The notes: generated from the letters alone by a model not told the origin. Shown: positions 1 to 8,585, counted from the stretch's first letter. The stretch is 15,840 bases of DNA from Syntrophaceae bacterium (GCA_919902745.1 CAKKRN010000203.1:1-15840); one strand, 5' to 3'. Numbers and translations are program-made.

Positions 1-614
1 GTCCGGTAAAACTTGAGGAAGTAATCGATCCCGGAGGTGACCGTAAGGACCAGGGCGATGTAGAGGATCACCATGCCCACCTGATGGGCGTCGGCGCCGA
101 GGAACGGGTAATGGATCATCAGCGCCGAGACGGCGAAGATCTGGCAGAGCGTCTTCCGTTTCCCGAGCGGGCTGGCCTGGATGATCAACCCGTCGGAAAT
201 GGCAATGCTGCGGATGCCGTCCACGGCGAAGTCCCGGATGATGATGACGGCGACGATCCAGGCGGGGATTCGGCCGATCGGAATCATCAGGATCATCGCC
301 GTGTTGACGATCAGCTTGTCGGCGATCGGGTCGAGAAATTTCCCCATCGTCGTAACGATTTTGAATCTGCGGGCGACGTATCCGTCGAGAAGATCGGTCA
401 GCGCCGCCGCGATGAAAAGGATCGCGATGACGAGGCTCATGGCCGGCCCCGGGGAGAGCAGAAGACCGAAAAGGATGGGAATCACACCGAGCCGGAGCAT
501 GGTGATCGTATTGGGGAGGTTGAACATCTCCCGCTTCTCCTCCGGGATGGGCAGCCGGTCAAACGACCGCTTCAGTAAATCGATCATCGTCGGGGATCGC
601 CTCCCTGTCCCCAT
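1..614 (-). CDS. pgsA: CDP-diacylglycerol--glycerol-3-phosphate 3-phosphatidyltransferase, 3' end cut by window edge
   Basis: This integral membrane enzyme joins CDP-diacylglycerol and glycerol-3-phosphate to make phosphatidylglycerophosphate, the committed step to phosphatidylglycerol and cardiolipin. The full CDP-alcohol phosphatidyltransferase signature is visible. Counted from the inner ATG at 587, it is D65, D68, G69, A72, R73, then eight residues to G82, D86 and D90, matching DxxDGxxAR-x8-GxxxDxxxD exactly. Hydrophobic helices flank it, for example IPILFGLLL and VIAILFIAAAL. About 195 to 204 codons are present with no stop, so only a short C-terminus should be missing. I chose the ATG at 614 because GAGGA sits about six bases before it. 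The in-frame ATG at 587 has only a distant GGGAGG and is the main alternative. It follows the YHS-like gene by 32 bases. Family assignment is very sure; the start is moderately sure. Confidence 0.93.
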   Translation of the reverse strand, partial: MGTGRRSPTMIDLLKRSFDRLPIPEEKREMFNLPNTITMLRLGVIPILFGLLLSPGPAMSLVIAILFIAAALTDLLDGYVARRFKIVTTMGKFLDPIADKLIVNTAMILMIPIGRIPAWIVAVIIIRDFAVDGIRSIAISDGLIIQASPLGKRKTLCQIFAVSALMIHYPFLGADAHQVGMVILYIALVLTVTSGIDYFLKFYR

Positions 615-646
615 TTGCTTCCTCTAAACATATCGAAGATATACTA

Positions 647-904
647 TCATTTTTTTTCGCTTTTATACTGTTCAAGGCATTTTGGAGAGCAGAAATAGAC
701 CGTCTTCCCGTCGATCTGCGTCCGGCAGGCATCGCCAATGGGAACATAGGTGTGGCAGAGGGGATCTTCCACAAGCTCCTCACCGGCGACGGCGGTTTTG
801 ATCTCCGCCGGACCGGCTTTCCCCCCCATCCGCGGAAAGCCTTTCCGGAAAAGTCTGAATAGAAGATAAATGACGATGACGCCGATGATCAGCCTGAGTA
901 TCAT
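647..904 (-). CDS. Small membrane-anchored YHS/TRASH-like metal-binding protein
   Basis: This 85-residue protein has one N-terminal membrane segment (residues 2-16, ILRLIIGVIVIYLLF), a basic stretch (RLFRKGFPR), a short linker and a C-terminal cysteine domain. The domain reads EDPLCHTYVP, then YFCSPKC, so C50, C72 and C76 form the C-x21-C-x3-C spacing of the YHS/TRASH treble-clef metal-binding families. H51 replaces the glycine usual in DPVCG, and C60 is an extra cysteine. The N-in topology suggested by the basic residues would put the domain in the cytoplasm. A GGTGG element lies seven bases before the ATG. It sits 53 bases after folK and 32 before pgsA, and neither neighbour explains its role. 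The likely function is metal binding or sensing, but the ligand is unknown. The gene is probably real; its biological role is not known to me. Confidence 0.82.
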   Translation of the reverse strand: MILRLIIGVIVIYLLFRLFRKGFPRMGGKAGPAEIKTAVAGEELVEDPLCHTYVPIGDACRTQIDGKTVYFCSPKCLEQYKSEKK

Positions 905-957
905 TTTTCAACCACCATTTTCTTTTCGGAGCTCAAGCGACAAATCTGCCGCCTCTT

Positions 958-1497
958 TCATTCCCCGGTCTCTTCAGTGGCGTAAAGCTCCACAACTCCC
1001 GGATCGGTCAGACGATCCAGCAGGCCGCGGGCCGAAACACCGAACGCGGGATGGATCTCATAGGAGGCGAGCTCGCAGAGCGGCTCCAGAACGAAACGCC
1101 GCCGGTGCATCTCCGGGTGAGGAATCTTCAATCCTTCCCGGTCGACAACCTCCTGACCGAAGAGAAGAATGTCCAGATCGATCACCCGCGGTCCCCATCG
1201 CGGCCCGTCTGTCCGCCCCATCTGCCTTTCAATCGCCTTCAATGCCTCGAAAAATTTTACCGGAGACAAATCCGTCCGGACTTCCGCGACGGCATTGATG
1301 AACCACCCTTGCTCCGTCGGCCCGACCGGCGCCGTCCGGTAGAGAGAAGAGCAACGAAGCACGCAAACTCCCGGAGTCGCCCCGACGCGCCGTAACGCAT
1401 CCCGGCACTGGGCGGCCGGATCTCCCAGATTAGCGCCGATCCCGATGAAGGCGACGACTCCCCGGATACCCTCGCCCGAAGAATCCTGGAACCCCAT
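958..1497 (-). CDS. folK: 2-amino-4-hydroxy-6-hydroxymethyldihydropteridine pyrophosphokinase (HPPK)
   Basis: HPPK transfers pyrophosphate from ATP to 6-hydroxymethyl-7,8-dihydropterin in cytoplasmic folate synthesis, just before dihydropteroate synthase. Recognisable features are the N-terminal IGIGANLGD (family GSNLGD), the middle SSLYRTAPVG, and the signature RWGPRVIDLDILLFG. In that signature D107 and D109 (counted from ATG 1497) correspond to the two Mg-binding aspartates. IPHPEMHRRRFVLEPL follows, as expected. I chose the ATG at 1497 because AGGGTG lies about eight bases upstream. A GTG at 1506 in the same frame would add three residues and sits one base from the dapB stop. The protein is 179 residues, slightly long because of about a dozen extra N-terminal residues (MGFQDSSGEGIRG). 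Its position right behind dapB suggests co-transcription rather than a shared pathway. Confidence 0.93.
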   Translation of the reverse strand: MGFQDSSGEGIRGVVAFIGIGANLGDPAAQCRDALRRVGATPGVCVLRCSSLYRTAPVGPTEQGWFINAVAEVRTDLSPVKFFEALKAIERQMGRTDGPRWGPRVIDLDILLFGQEVVDREGLKIPHPEMHRRRFVLEPLCELASYEIHPAFGVSARGLLDRLTDPGVVELYATEETGE

Positions 1498-1507
1498 GAT
1501 CTTCACC

Positions 1508-2317
1508 CTACGGCTTTCTCAAGCCGATCACATCCTGCATGTCGTAGAGACCGTTTCCGCGGCCGACGACCCAGAGGGCTGCCCGGATTGCACCGCGGGC
1601 GAAGTTGTCCCGGCTGTGCGCCCGGTGAATGAATTCGAGCCGCTCCCCCATCCCGCCGAAGATCACCGTGTGTTCCCCGACGATATCCCCGGCCCGGATG
1701 GTCTGAATCCCGATCTCGGGTTTCGTCCGCTCCCCGATCATCCCCTTCCGACTGTAAACGCCGACCTCATCCAGATCGCGTCCGAGGCTCTCCGCGATGA
1801 CCTGGGCCATCTTGATGGCGGTGCCGCTCGGGGCGTCCTTCTTCAGATGGTGATGCGCCTCCACGATCTCCACATCGTAATCATCGCCGAGGAGGCCGGA
1901 AACATCCGCGAGGACCTTGAGCATCACATTGACGCCGACGCTCATGTTCGGGGCAAGGACGCACCGGGCGGAGGCCGCCAGCTCCCGGACCCTCTTCATC
2001 TCCACCGCCGTGAATCCGGTGCTCCCGATCACGATCGCCTTTCCCGCCGCCGCCGCAATCTCCAGGTGGTCCAGGGAAACGTCATGGGCGGTGAAATCGA
2101 TCACAACATCGCCGCGGTCGATGCAACCGGCAACGGAATCCCCGATCAGAATCCCCGTCCGGCCGAGGCCCAGCCCCTCGCCGACATCCTTCCCGACGGC
2201 GGGATGCCCTTTCCTTTCAACGGCGCCCGCCAGTTCAATGCCGTCCGTCTCCGCGATGAGGCTGATGATCCGTCCCCCCATCCGACCGCCGGCGCCCGTT
2301 ACGATGGCCCTGATCAT
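1508..2317 (-). CDS. dapB: 4-hydroxy-tetrahydrodipicolinate reductase
   Basis: DapB reduces the DapA product to tetrahydrodipicolinate with NAD(P)H, the second pathway-specific step toward diaminopimelate and lysine. The 269-residue protein has the N-terminal nucleotide-binding loop GAGGRMG (residues 8-14), the VVIDFTAHD segment, and the substrate-site block EAHHHLKKDAPSGTA. H155 and K159 there match the catalytic histidine and lysine known from the E. coli enzyme (H159 and K163). Length is typical. The ATG at 2317 is preceded by a very G-rich Shine-Dalgarno region (GGGGGAGGGGG) and lies 15 bases after the dapA stop. It is cytoplasmic and directly follows its pathway partner. Identification is essentially certain. 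Confidence 0.97.
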   Translation of the reverse strand: MIRAIVTGAGGRMGGRIISLIAETDGIELAGAVERKGHPAVGKDVGEGLGLGRTGILIGDSVAGCIDRGDVVIDFTAHDVSLDHLEIAAAAGKAIVIGSTGFTAVEMKRVRELAASARCVLAPNMSVGVNVMLKVLADVSGLLGDDYDVEIVEAHHHLKKDAPSGTAIKMAQVIAESLGRDLDEVGVYSRKGMIGERTKPEIGIQTIRAGDIVGEHTVIFGGMGERLEFIHRAHSRDNFARGAIRAALWVVGRGNGLYDMQDVIGLRKP

Positions 2318-2332
2318 GATCCCCCTCCCCCT

Positions 2333-3208
2333 TTACCCGATCAAACCGTATTCCTGCATTACCTTCTTCAAGACGGCTTCGTTCTTTTCCGTCATCGGAC
2401 AGAGCGGGAGTCGCAGCTCGCCGTCGATCTTTCCCATCATCGCAAGCGCCGCTTTCACCGGGATCGGATTCGTTTCGATGAAAAGGGCGTCGATCAGCGG
2501 ACTCATCCGGAAGTGGAGCGCGCGCGCCTTCTCCAGATCGCCTGCCGCAAAGGCGTCGACCAGCCCCGCCATATCTCCCGGAACGACGTTGGAAACGACG
2601 GAGATGATCCCCTTGCCGCCGAGGGCGAGCAGCGGCAGCGTAAAGATGTCGTCGCCGGAGAGGACGTCGAAATCCGCTCCGCAAAGGTGGATCACATCGC
2701 TCATCTGCTTGATGGAACCGGCGGCCTCCTTGACGCCGACGATGTTCGGGATTTTCGCCAGCCGCGCCAGGGTCTCCGGCAGCATATTCGTGCCCGTCCG
2801 GCCGGGGATGTTGTAGATGATGATGGGGATCGGAACCTTTTCCGCCACGGTACGGTAATGGAGGTAGAGACCCTCCTGCGTCGGGCGGTTGTAATAGGGG
2901 CAGACCATCAGGGCGCCGTCGGCCCCCGCCTCCCAGGCATGGCTCGTCAGGCGGAGCGCCTCCGCCGTGCTGTTGGATCCGGTTCCGGCAATGACCGGGA
3001 CCCGCTTTTTCACAGCATCGACGGCGATTTCAATGACACGGTCATGCTCCTCATGGGAAAGGGTGGTCGATTCGCCCGTGGTGCCGCAGGGGACGATGCC
3101 GTCCGTTCCGGCGGCGATCTGCTCCTCGATCAGTCGACGGAACGCATCCTCATCCACCAATCCATTCTTGAACGGTGTTACAATCGCAACGATAGCGCCT
3201 CCAAACAT
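2333..3208 (-). CDS. dapA: 4-hydroxy-tetrahydrodipicolinate synthase
   Basis: DapA condenses pyruvate with aspartate semialdehyde, the branch point into diaminopimelate and lysine synthesis. The 291-residue sequence carries every landmark of the Schiff-base aldolase family. These are CGTTGES (T43 and T44 in the proton-relay region), IIIYNIPGRTG with Y132, and NIVGVKEAAGS with the pyruvate-binding lysine K160. SGDDIFTLPLLALGGKG lies further on and C-terminal helices close the protein. The start is firm: AAGGAGG stands about five bases before the ATG. It lies 20 bases after lysA and 15 before dapB. A sialate lyase or another family member is unlikely given the threonine pair and the neighbours. 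Feedback inhibition by lysine is known in some homologues and cannot be judged here. Confidence 0.97.
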   Translation of the reverse strand: MFGGAIVAIVTPFKNGLVDEDAFRRLIEEQIAAGTDGIVPCGTTGESTTLSHEEHDRVIEIAVDAVKKRVPVIAGTGSNSTAEALRLTSHAWEAGADGALMVCPYYNRPTQEGLYLHYRTVAEKVPIPIIIYNIPGRTGTNMLPETLARLAKIPNIVGVKEAAGSIKQMSDVIHLCGADFDVLSGDDIFTLPLLALGGKGIISVVSNVVPGDMAGLVDAFAAGDLEKARALHFRMSPLIDALFIETNPIPVKAALAMMGKIDGELRLPLCPMTEKNEAVLKKVMQEYGLIG

Positions 3209-3228
3209 ATGCCCTCCTTGCCTTTCTC

Positions 3229-4488
3229 TCAGGTATTCAAAAAGTCCGGGATCTCTTCCCCCCGGACGAGGTCTTCAAAGTTCTCCCGTTTCCGGATTAC
3301 GTACCAGCGGTCGTCGCGGACCAGGATCTCCGGAATCCGGGGACGCGAATTGTAGTTGGACGACATGCTGAAACCATAGGCGCCGGCGCTCATCACCGCC
3401 AGAAGCTCCCCCCTCTCGACAGCGGGCATCTGTCGCCCCTTCGCCAGAAAATCGCCCGATTCGCAGATCGGGCCGACCACATCCGTCGTGATCTCCTCCC
3501 GCTCGCGCTGAATGACCGGCTGGATCAGGTGGAAAGAGCCATAGAGACTGGGGCGGACGAGATCGTTCATCCCCGCATCGACAATGACGAATCGCTTCCC
3601 GTCGTTCTCCTTCGTGTAGAGAACGCGGGTCACCAGAATCCCGGCATTGCCCACGATCACGCGGCCGGGCTCGAAGATGAAGGTGCAGTCCATTTCGCTT
3701 GAGGCGTCGATGATCGCCCGGGCGTATTCCGAGGGATGGGGAGGAGTCTCCCGGTCATAGGTGATCCCTAAGCCCCCGCCCAGATCGAGGTAGTGGATCG
3801 CGATCCCCTCCTCCCGAAGCCGCCGGATCAGATCCTTCAGCCGCCCGAGCGCGTCGATGAAGGGCGAAGTCTTCGTAACCTGCGAGCCGATATGGCAACT
3901 GACCCCCTTGATGTCGACGTGCTTCAGCTTGGCCGCATAACGGTACGCGAGAAGGGAGGCCTCGACATTGATTCCGAATTTATTCCCCTTGAGGCCGGTG
4001 GAGATGTGCGCATGGGTTTCGGGGTCGACATCCGGGTTGACCCGGAGACCGATGCCGGCCCGCACGCCCAACTTCCCGGCGCGGACGTTGATCGTCTCCA
4101 GTTCCTGAAAGGATTCAACGTTGAACATCAGGATGCCGGTCCGGAGGGCAAGATCGATCTCATCCTCCCGCTTTCCGACGCCGGAATAGACCATTCGGGA
4201 GGGATCGACGCCGGCCTTCAGCGCACGGTAGAGCTCCCCGCCGGAAACAAGATCCACGCCCCCCCCCTCCCGGGCGAAAATCCGGAGGATCGCCGTGTTC
4301 GAACAGGCCTTGACGGAAAAGCAGACGATGTGGGGAACTTCCGCAAACGCCGCAGAAAAGACCCGGAAATGGTGCCGGAGCGTCCGGTGGCTGTAGAGAT
4401 AAAAGGGGGTTCCCGCCTCCCGGGCGATCTGCTCGACATCCGCCTCCTCACAAAAAAGGGCCCGGTTCCGATATTGAAAATAATTCAT
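3229..4488 (-). CDS. lysA: Diaminopimelate decarboxylase
   Basis: LysA removes CO2 from meso-diaminopimelate to make L-lysine, using PLP, and is the last step of the pathway. The 419-residue protein belongs to the fold-type III decarboxylases. The PLP lysine is K60 in FSVKACSN (YAVKANSN in many relatives). Other landmarks are SCHIGSQ, the glycine-rich LDLGGGLGI that holds the phosphate, FEPGR, and the dimer-interface block GPICESGDFLAKGR containing the active-site cysteine. GAYGFSMSSNYNSRPR near the end has the conserved tyrosine. The ATG at 4488 follows the lipoprotein stop by 36 bases. The sequence upstream is purine-rich (GGAGAGAAGAGAAAGAG) without a sharp Shine-Dalgarno core, so coupling to the upstream gene may help translation. 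Identification is very sure. Confidence 0.96.
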   Translation of the reverse strand: MNYFQYRNRALFCEEADVEQIAREAGTPFYLYSHRTLRHHFRVFSAAFAEVPHIVCFSVKACSNTAILRIFAREGGGVDLVSGGELYRALKAGVDPSRMVYSGVGKREDEIDLALRTGILMFNVESFQELETINVRAGKLGVRAGIGLRVNPDVDPETHAHISTGLKGNKFGINVEASLLAYRYAAKLKHVDIKGVSCHIGSQVTKTSPFIDALGRLKDLIRRLREEGIAIHYLDLGGGLGITYDRETPPHPSEYARAIIDASSEMDCTFIFEPGRVIVGNAGILVTRVLYTKENDGKRFVIVDAGMNDLVRPSLYGSFHLIQPVIQREREEITTDVVGPICESGDFLAKGRQMPAVERGELLAVMSAGAYGFSMSSNYNSRPRIPEILVRDDRWYVIRKRENFEDLVRGEEIPDFLNT

Positions 4489-4524
4489 CGTCTCTTTCTC
4501 TTCTCTCCTTTTCCAGAAGTTCCT

Positions 4525-4977
4525 TCAGCGCGTTTCATGCACCCGCTGCGCCGTGTTTGACGCCTCTCCACAATTTCCCCGGGGATCGCAGCCCGCCACA
4601 CGGTAGGAATAAAAACGCCCTGGTCGGACGTCCGCATCGAAATACCGGATCCCCTTTTCCCCGTCGCGTTGCAGCCGGCCGTCGGCAACGGACAACTGCA
4701 CGAGCGTCCGGTGATCCTGAGGACACCCGGGACAAGCATTGGCCGCTTCCGTGTCGCTCCGAAGGATCCGGAAGCTGCCAATCCCATCGAGCGCGAAGGG
4801 TATCGACCAGCGAAGGATCATACCCTCCGCTGAGGAAGCGGCGCTGAGATCGGCGATCGCCGCCGGGAGACGCACCCGCGGGAGGATCGGATCACCTTTC
4901 TTCCCGCATCCCGGAACGAAAAGGATCCCGATCCAGAGCCCGGCAAGCATGCACCGGAAAAAGCGATTACGCCTCAT
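4525..4977 (-). CDS. LptM-like outer-membrane lipoprotein with fibronectin-III-like domain
   Basis: This 150-residue protein has a basic start (MRRNR), a hydrophobic signal segment (residues 10-23), and a lipobox VPGC with C24 as the lipidated residue. GKKGDPILP follows, the same pattern as GLKGPLYFP in E. coli LptM (YifL), a lipoprotein known to assist oxidative maturation of the LPS translocon LptD. Unlike the short E. coli protein, it continues into an approximately 110-residue beta-rich region resembling one fibronectin type III domain (LRW, SFRILRS, FYSYRV and DPRGN motifs). Four further cysteines, C82/C85 and C130/C136, could form disulfides in the periplasm. Its ATG overlaps the argH stop as ATGA. 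It sits upstream of lysA, where LptM-like genes also occur in Pseudomonas. Lipoprotein status is firm; the LptM role is inferred from the motif and neighbourhood. Confidence 0.87.
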   Translation of the reverse strand: MRRNRFFRCMLAGLWIGILFVPGCGKKGDPILPRVRLPAAIADLSAASSAEGMILRWSIPFALDGIGSFRILRSDTEAANACPGCPQDHRTLVQLSVADGRLQRDGEKGIRYFDADVRPGRFYSYRVAGCDPRGNCGEASNTAQRVHETR

Positions 4978-6350
4978 CTGCCTTCAATCTCCGCAATCCG
5001 CCTGCGGACCGTCTCCTCCGCGGTTCCGCCGATCTCCCGCCGGGCCTGAATCGATTGGCGTACGGTGAGGCACTTGAACAGGTCCTTTTCAAAGCCTTTG
5101 TAGAACTTTCGGAACTCCTTCAGCGTCAACCCGGTCAGCGCCTTCCCCTGCTGAATGCAAAAAGCGACGATCCTTCCGACGATGCCGTGGGCCTCCCGGA
5201 ATGGCACCCCTTTCCGGACCATGTATTCGGCCAGATCCGTCGCCGTTGAAAAACCTCCTCCGGCCCCCGTCTCCATCCGCTGCCGGTTGAACGTGAGGCG
5301 CCCGATCATCGCGGTCAGAACCCGGAGAGAGGATTGCAGCGTATCGACCGTGTCAAAGAGGGGCTCCTTGTCCTCCTGAAGATCACGGTTGTAGGTCATC
5401 GGCAGCCCCTTCAGGATCGTGAGCAGGGCGACGAGATCCCCGTAAACCCGGCCGGTCTTCCCCCGAATCAGTTCCGCCACGTCCGGATTCTTCTTCTGGG
5501 GCATGATGCTGCTCCCCGTCGTGAAGGCGTCGGCAATCTCGACATAGCCGAACTCGTCGGTGGACCAGAGGATCAGATCCTCGCAGAAGCGGCTCAGGTG
5601 CATCATGACGAGCGAGGCGGCAAAGATGAACTCCGCGACGAAATCCCGGTCGGAAACCGCGTCCATGCTGTTTGCGGTCACCTGCGGGAACCCCAGGATG
5701 CGCGCAACATAACGGCGGTCGATCGGCAGTCCCGTCCCGGCCAGCGCCGCCGCACCGAGCGGCATGACGTTCACCCGCTTCAGGCAGTCCCGGAGGCGGG
5801 CCTCGTCCCGGTCGAGCATCTCCCGGAAGGCCAGCAGGTAATGGGAAAGAAGAACCGGCTGCGCCTTCTGCATGTGGGTGTACCCGGGCAGGATCGCTCC
5901 CATTTCCGCTTTGGCCCGTTCAACGAACCCGGCCTTCAGGTTTCCGAGAAGGGTCAGGGTGTCACGGATCTCCGCCCGCAGGTAGAGGCGGATATCGAGG
6001 GCGATCTGGTCGTTCCGGCTTCGGCCCGTGTGGAGTTTCCCACCGGCCTCGCCGATCCGGGCCGTGAGGGCCTTCTCGACCGCCATGTGAATATCCTCAT
6101 CGTCGGGATGAAAGAGAAAAGTCCCCGCCTCAATCTCGGCCCGAATGTCAAGGAGGCCGGTCCGAATCGCCGTCGCCTCCCGCTTCGTGATGATCCCCTG
6201 CTTCGCAAGCATCCGGGCGTGGGCGATGCTCCCCTCGATATCGCAGCGATAGAGGCGGCGGTCGTAATGGAGCGATGTGGTAAAGGCCTCCACCTCACGA
6301 TCCGTCGGCTCGCTGAACCTCCCTCCCCAGGGTTTTTCGTCTTTCTTCAT
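4974..6350 (-). CDS. argH: Argininosuccinate lyase
   Basis: ArgH cleaves argininosuccinate to arginine and fumarate, the final step of arginine synthesis. From the ATG at 6350 it is 458 residues, the usual length, starting MKKDEKPWGGRFSEP as family members do. Visible motifs are HTGRSRNDQ (residues 107-115), GYTHMQKAQP with T158 and H159 at the active site, and the fumarase/aspartase-superfamily signature GSSIMPQKKNP (279-289) with the catalytic serine S281. The frame stays open 34 codons further up, but that extension has no family similarity and would overlap argG. The chosen ATG has only a weak AGGATG about 13 bases upstream. The 94-base gap to argG is longer than most gaps here. The stop overlaps the next ATG by four bases. 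Confidence 0.96.
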   Translation of the reverse strand: MKKDEKPWGGRFSEPTDREVEAFTTSLHYDRRLYRCDIEGSIAHARMLAKQGIITKREATAIRTGLLDIRAEIEAGTFLFHPDDEDIHMAVEKALTARIGEAGGKLHTGRSRNDQIALDIRLYLRAEIRDTLTLLGNLKAGFVERAKAEMGAILPGYTHMQKAQPVLLSHYLLAFREMLDRDEARLRDCLKRVNVMPLGAAALAGTGLPIDRRYVARILGFPQVTANSMDAVSDRDFVAEFIFAASLVMMHLSRFCEDLILWSTDEFGYVEIADAFTTGSSIMPQKKNPDVAELIRGKTGRVYGDLVALLTILKGLPMTYNRDLQEDKEPLFDTVDTLQSSLRVLTAMIGRLTFNRQRMETGAGGGFSTATDLAEYMVRKGVPFREAHGIVGRIVAFCIQQGKALTGLTLKEFRKFYKGFEKDLFKCLTVRQSIQARREIGGTAEETVRRRIAEIEGR

Positions 6351-6444
6351 GATTCTGATCGGCCATCCTAAGTTATCGTCGTTAAAAAATATCGAAAATT
6401 CCCCGGGGCTTCGCCACCGACAACCGCGTTCCAACGCCCGGCGC

Positions 6445-7656
6445 TCACGCACGGGTATTCATCATCGCCCGGATCTTCAACCGCAGCGCGTTCAGGCGGA
6501 TAAACCCCGTCGCATCCTTCTGGTTGTAAACCTGATCCTTCTCGAATGTCGCGAAGTCCTCGCTGTACAACGAGAAGGGAGACTTTCTCCCGACGACGAC
6601 GCAGTTCCCCTTGTAGAGTTTCAGCCTCGCGGTCCCCGTCACTCGTTCCTGGGTATCGTCGACGAACCGCTGGAGGAGCTCCCGCTCCGGGGCATACCAG
6701 AAACCGTTATAGACGAGCTGTGCGTACTTGGGGATCAGCGAGTCCCGCATCAGCATCACCTCGCGGTCCATCGTGATCGATTCGACGGCGCGGTGTGCGG
6801 CCCAGAGGACGGTTCCACCCGGCGTCTCGTAGACCCCTCTCGACTTCATGCCGACGAAACGGTTTTCAACCATGTCCATGCGGCCGATCCCGTTTGCCCC
6901 GGCGATCCCGTTGATGTGATCGAGCAGTGCTGCCGGGCTCATCGCAACACCATCAACGGAGACGGGGTTTCCCCTTTCAAAACCGATCTCGACATAGGTC
7001 GGTCGGTCCGGCGCCGCCTCGGGGGAAACCGTAAGGACGAACATCTCCTCCTTCGGCTCCGCCCAGGTGTCCTCGAGAATCCCCCCCTCGTGGGAGATAT
7101 GGAGCAGGTTGCGGTCGCTGCTGTAGGGCTTCTCCCTGGTCAATGGAATCGGGATCCCGTGTTTCTCCGCGTAATCGATCATCGAGGCGCGCGAATCGAA
7201 CGTCCAGCGGTCGTCCCTCCAGGCCGAGATGATCCGGATCGCCGGATGGAGAGCCATGTAGGTCAGCTCGAACCGCACCTGGTCGTTCCCCTTCCCGGTG
7301 GCTCCGTGGCAGACCGCATCGGCCCCCTCGATCTTCGCGATTTCCAACTGCCGCTTGGCGATCAGCGGTCTCGCAAGCGATGTCCCCAGAAGATAGGTCC
7401 CCTCGTAGATCGCATTCGCCCGAAGGGCCGGGAAGACGAAGTCCCGAACGAATTCCTCCCGGAGATCGTCGATGTAGATCTTCGCGGCGCCGGTTTTGAT
7501 CGCCTTTTCCCGAAGTCCCGACAGCTCCTCTTTCTGACCGACGTCGGCAGCGAAGCAGATCACCTCGCACCGGTAGGTCTCGATCAGCCACCTCACGATC
7601 ACGGACGTATCCAGTCCTCCGGAATAGGCAAGGACAACCTTCTTCACCTCGTTCAC
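6445..7656 (-). CDS. argG: Argininosuccinate synthase
   Basis: ArgG joins citrulline and aspartate with ATP to form argininosuccinate. The 403-residue protein opens with the N-type ATP pyrophosphatase P-loop AYSGGLDTS (residues 10-18). It continues with the family segments [51 protein letters not shown] and [13 protein letters not shown], so it is full length. Translation starts at GTG 7656. AAGGAGG lies about eight bases before it. An ATG inside the spacer runs into TGA after two further codons and cannot be the start. The gene begins 17 bases after the argF stop, consistent with the same transcript. It is cytoplasmic and its partner ArgH follows directly. Confidence 0.97.
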   Translation of the reverse strand: MNEVKKVVLAYSGGLDTSVIVRWLIETYRCEVICFAADVGQKEELSGLREKAIKTGAAKIYIDDLREEFVRDFVFPALRANAIYEGTYLLGTSLARPLIAKRQLEIAKIEGADAVCHGATGKGNDQVRFELTYMALHPAIRIISAWRDDRWTFDSRASMIDYAEKHGIPIPLTREKPYSSDRNLLHISHEGGILEDTWAEPKEEMFVLTVSPEAAPDRPTYVEIGFERGNPVSVDGVAMSPAALLDHINGIAGANGIGRMDMVENRFVGMKSRGVYETPGGTVLWAAHRAVESITMDREVMLMRDSLIPKYAQLVYNGFWYAPERELLQRFVDDTQERVTGTARLKLYKGNCVVVGRKSPFSLYSEDFATFEKDQVYNQKDATGFIRLNALRLKIRAMMNTRA

Positions 7657-7673
7657 GAATCCATCCTCCTTGC

Positions 7674-8585
7674 TTATCGCATCAAGATTTCCATAACGGC
7701 CTTCTGGACGTGGAGGCGGTTCTCCGCCTCGTCGATGATCACGGAGCGGGGGCCGTCGATCACCTCCGCCGTGATCTCCTCGCCCCGGTGGGCGGGCAGG
7801 CAGTGCATGACAAGGACGTCCTTTTTCGCCCTGTCGATCAGGGCCCGATTGACCTGATAGCCCTGAAACCGCTTCATCTTCTCTTCCCGTTCGGCCTCCT
7901 GCCCCATGCTGACCCAGACATCGGTGTAGACGACATCGGCGTCGCGGACCGCCTCCGCCGGATCCCGGTGGAGAACCACCCCGGCGGGCGCCTCGGCGAT
8001 CCCCCGCTTGAGGATCGCCGCGTCCGGATCATACCCGTCGGGGCAGGCCAGGTCAAGGTGAAACGGCAGCTTCGCTGCGGCATTGATCCAGGAGTTCGCC
8101 ATGTTGTTGCCGTCGCCGACATAGGCGACCTTCAGTCCCTCGTAGGCGCCCCGTTTCTCGATGATCGTAAAGAGATCGCTCAGCAGCTGGCACGGGTGGA
8201 GGAGATCGGTCAGGCCGTTGATCACCGGGATGGTCGCATGGCGGGCGAATTCCTCCACGGATTCCTGGGAAAAGGTCCGGATCATGATTCCGTTCAGATA
8301 GCGGGACATGATCCGCGCACTGTCGGCGATGATCTCCCCGCGGCCGAGCTGCGTATCCCTGTTGTTGAGAAACAGAGATACACCTCCCAACTGGAACATT
8401 CCGACTTCAAAGGATATTCTCGTCCTTGTGGAGGATTTGTCGAAGATCATCCCCAAGGTCTTTCCCTTTAAAAGGTGATGCTCCTTCCCCTCGCGGAGCA
8501 GCCGTTTCAGGCGGTGCGCCCCTTCGAAAATGGATTCGAAATCGGCCCGTTCCAGGTCATATTCGCTGAGCAGATCCTTTTTCAT
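7674..8585 (-). CDS. argF: Ornithine carbamoyltransferase
   Basis: ArgF makes citrulline from ornithine and carbamoyl phosphate. It is 303 residues, a normal length. The carbamoyl-phosphate site SSTRTR is at residues 51-56, HPCQ at 130-133, and the ornithine-binding DVWVSMGQE loop and [10 protein letters not shown] with C262 lie toward the C-terminus. The SMG loop and [10 protein letters not shown] argue for the ornithine enzyme rather than N-acetylornithine or aspartate carbamoyltransferase. The start at 8585 overlaps the argD stop as ATGA, a classic translational coupling, and fits the family N-terminus ([11 protein letters not shown]). The frame remains open upstream to 8714, but that part lies inside argD and has no family similarity. 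argG follows 17 bases later. Confidence 0.96.
   Translation of the reverse strand: MKKDLLSEYDLERADFESIFEGAHRLKRLLREGKEHHLLKGKTLGMIFDKSSTRTRISFEVGMFQLGGVSLFLNNRDTQLGRGEIIADSARIMSRYLNGIMIRTFSQESVEEFARHATIPVINGLTDLLHPCQLLSDLFTIIEKRGAYEGLKVAYVGDGNNMANSWINAAAKLPFHLDLACPDGYDPDAAILKRGIAEAPAGVVLHRDPAEAVRDADVVYTDVWVSMGQEAEREEKMKRFQGYQVNRALIDRAKKDVLVMHCLPAHRGEEITAEVIDGPRSVIIDEAENRLHVQKAVMEILMR

Noticed and set aside
84..627. Two plus-strand frames opposite pgsA
   Set aside because: The minus strand carries the complete CDP-alcohol phosphatidyltransferase signature; the plus frames show no motif and overlap each other.
1445..3355. Plus-strand open frame of 636 codons opposite folK, dapB and dapA
   Set aside because: It is the mirror of strongly G/C-third-position genes. 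Its product is low-complexity, rich in R, D, H and P with no family motif, while the minus strand encodes unmistakable DapA and DapB.
6277..7857. Plus-strand open frame of 526 codons opposite argG
   Set aside because: Same codon-bias shadow effect; no recognisable domain, and it spans the argG/argH and argF/argG gaps without regard to gene limits.
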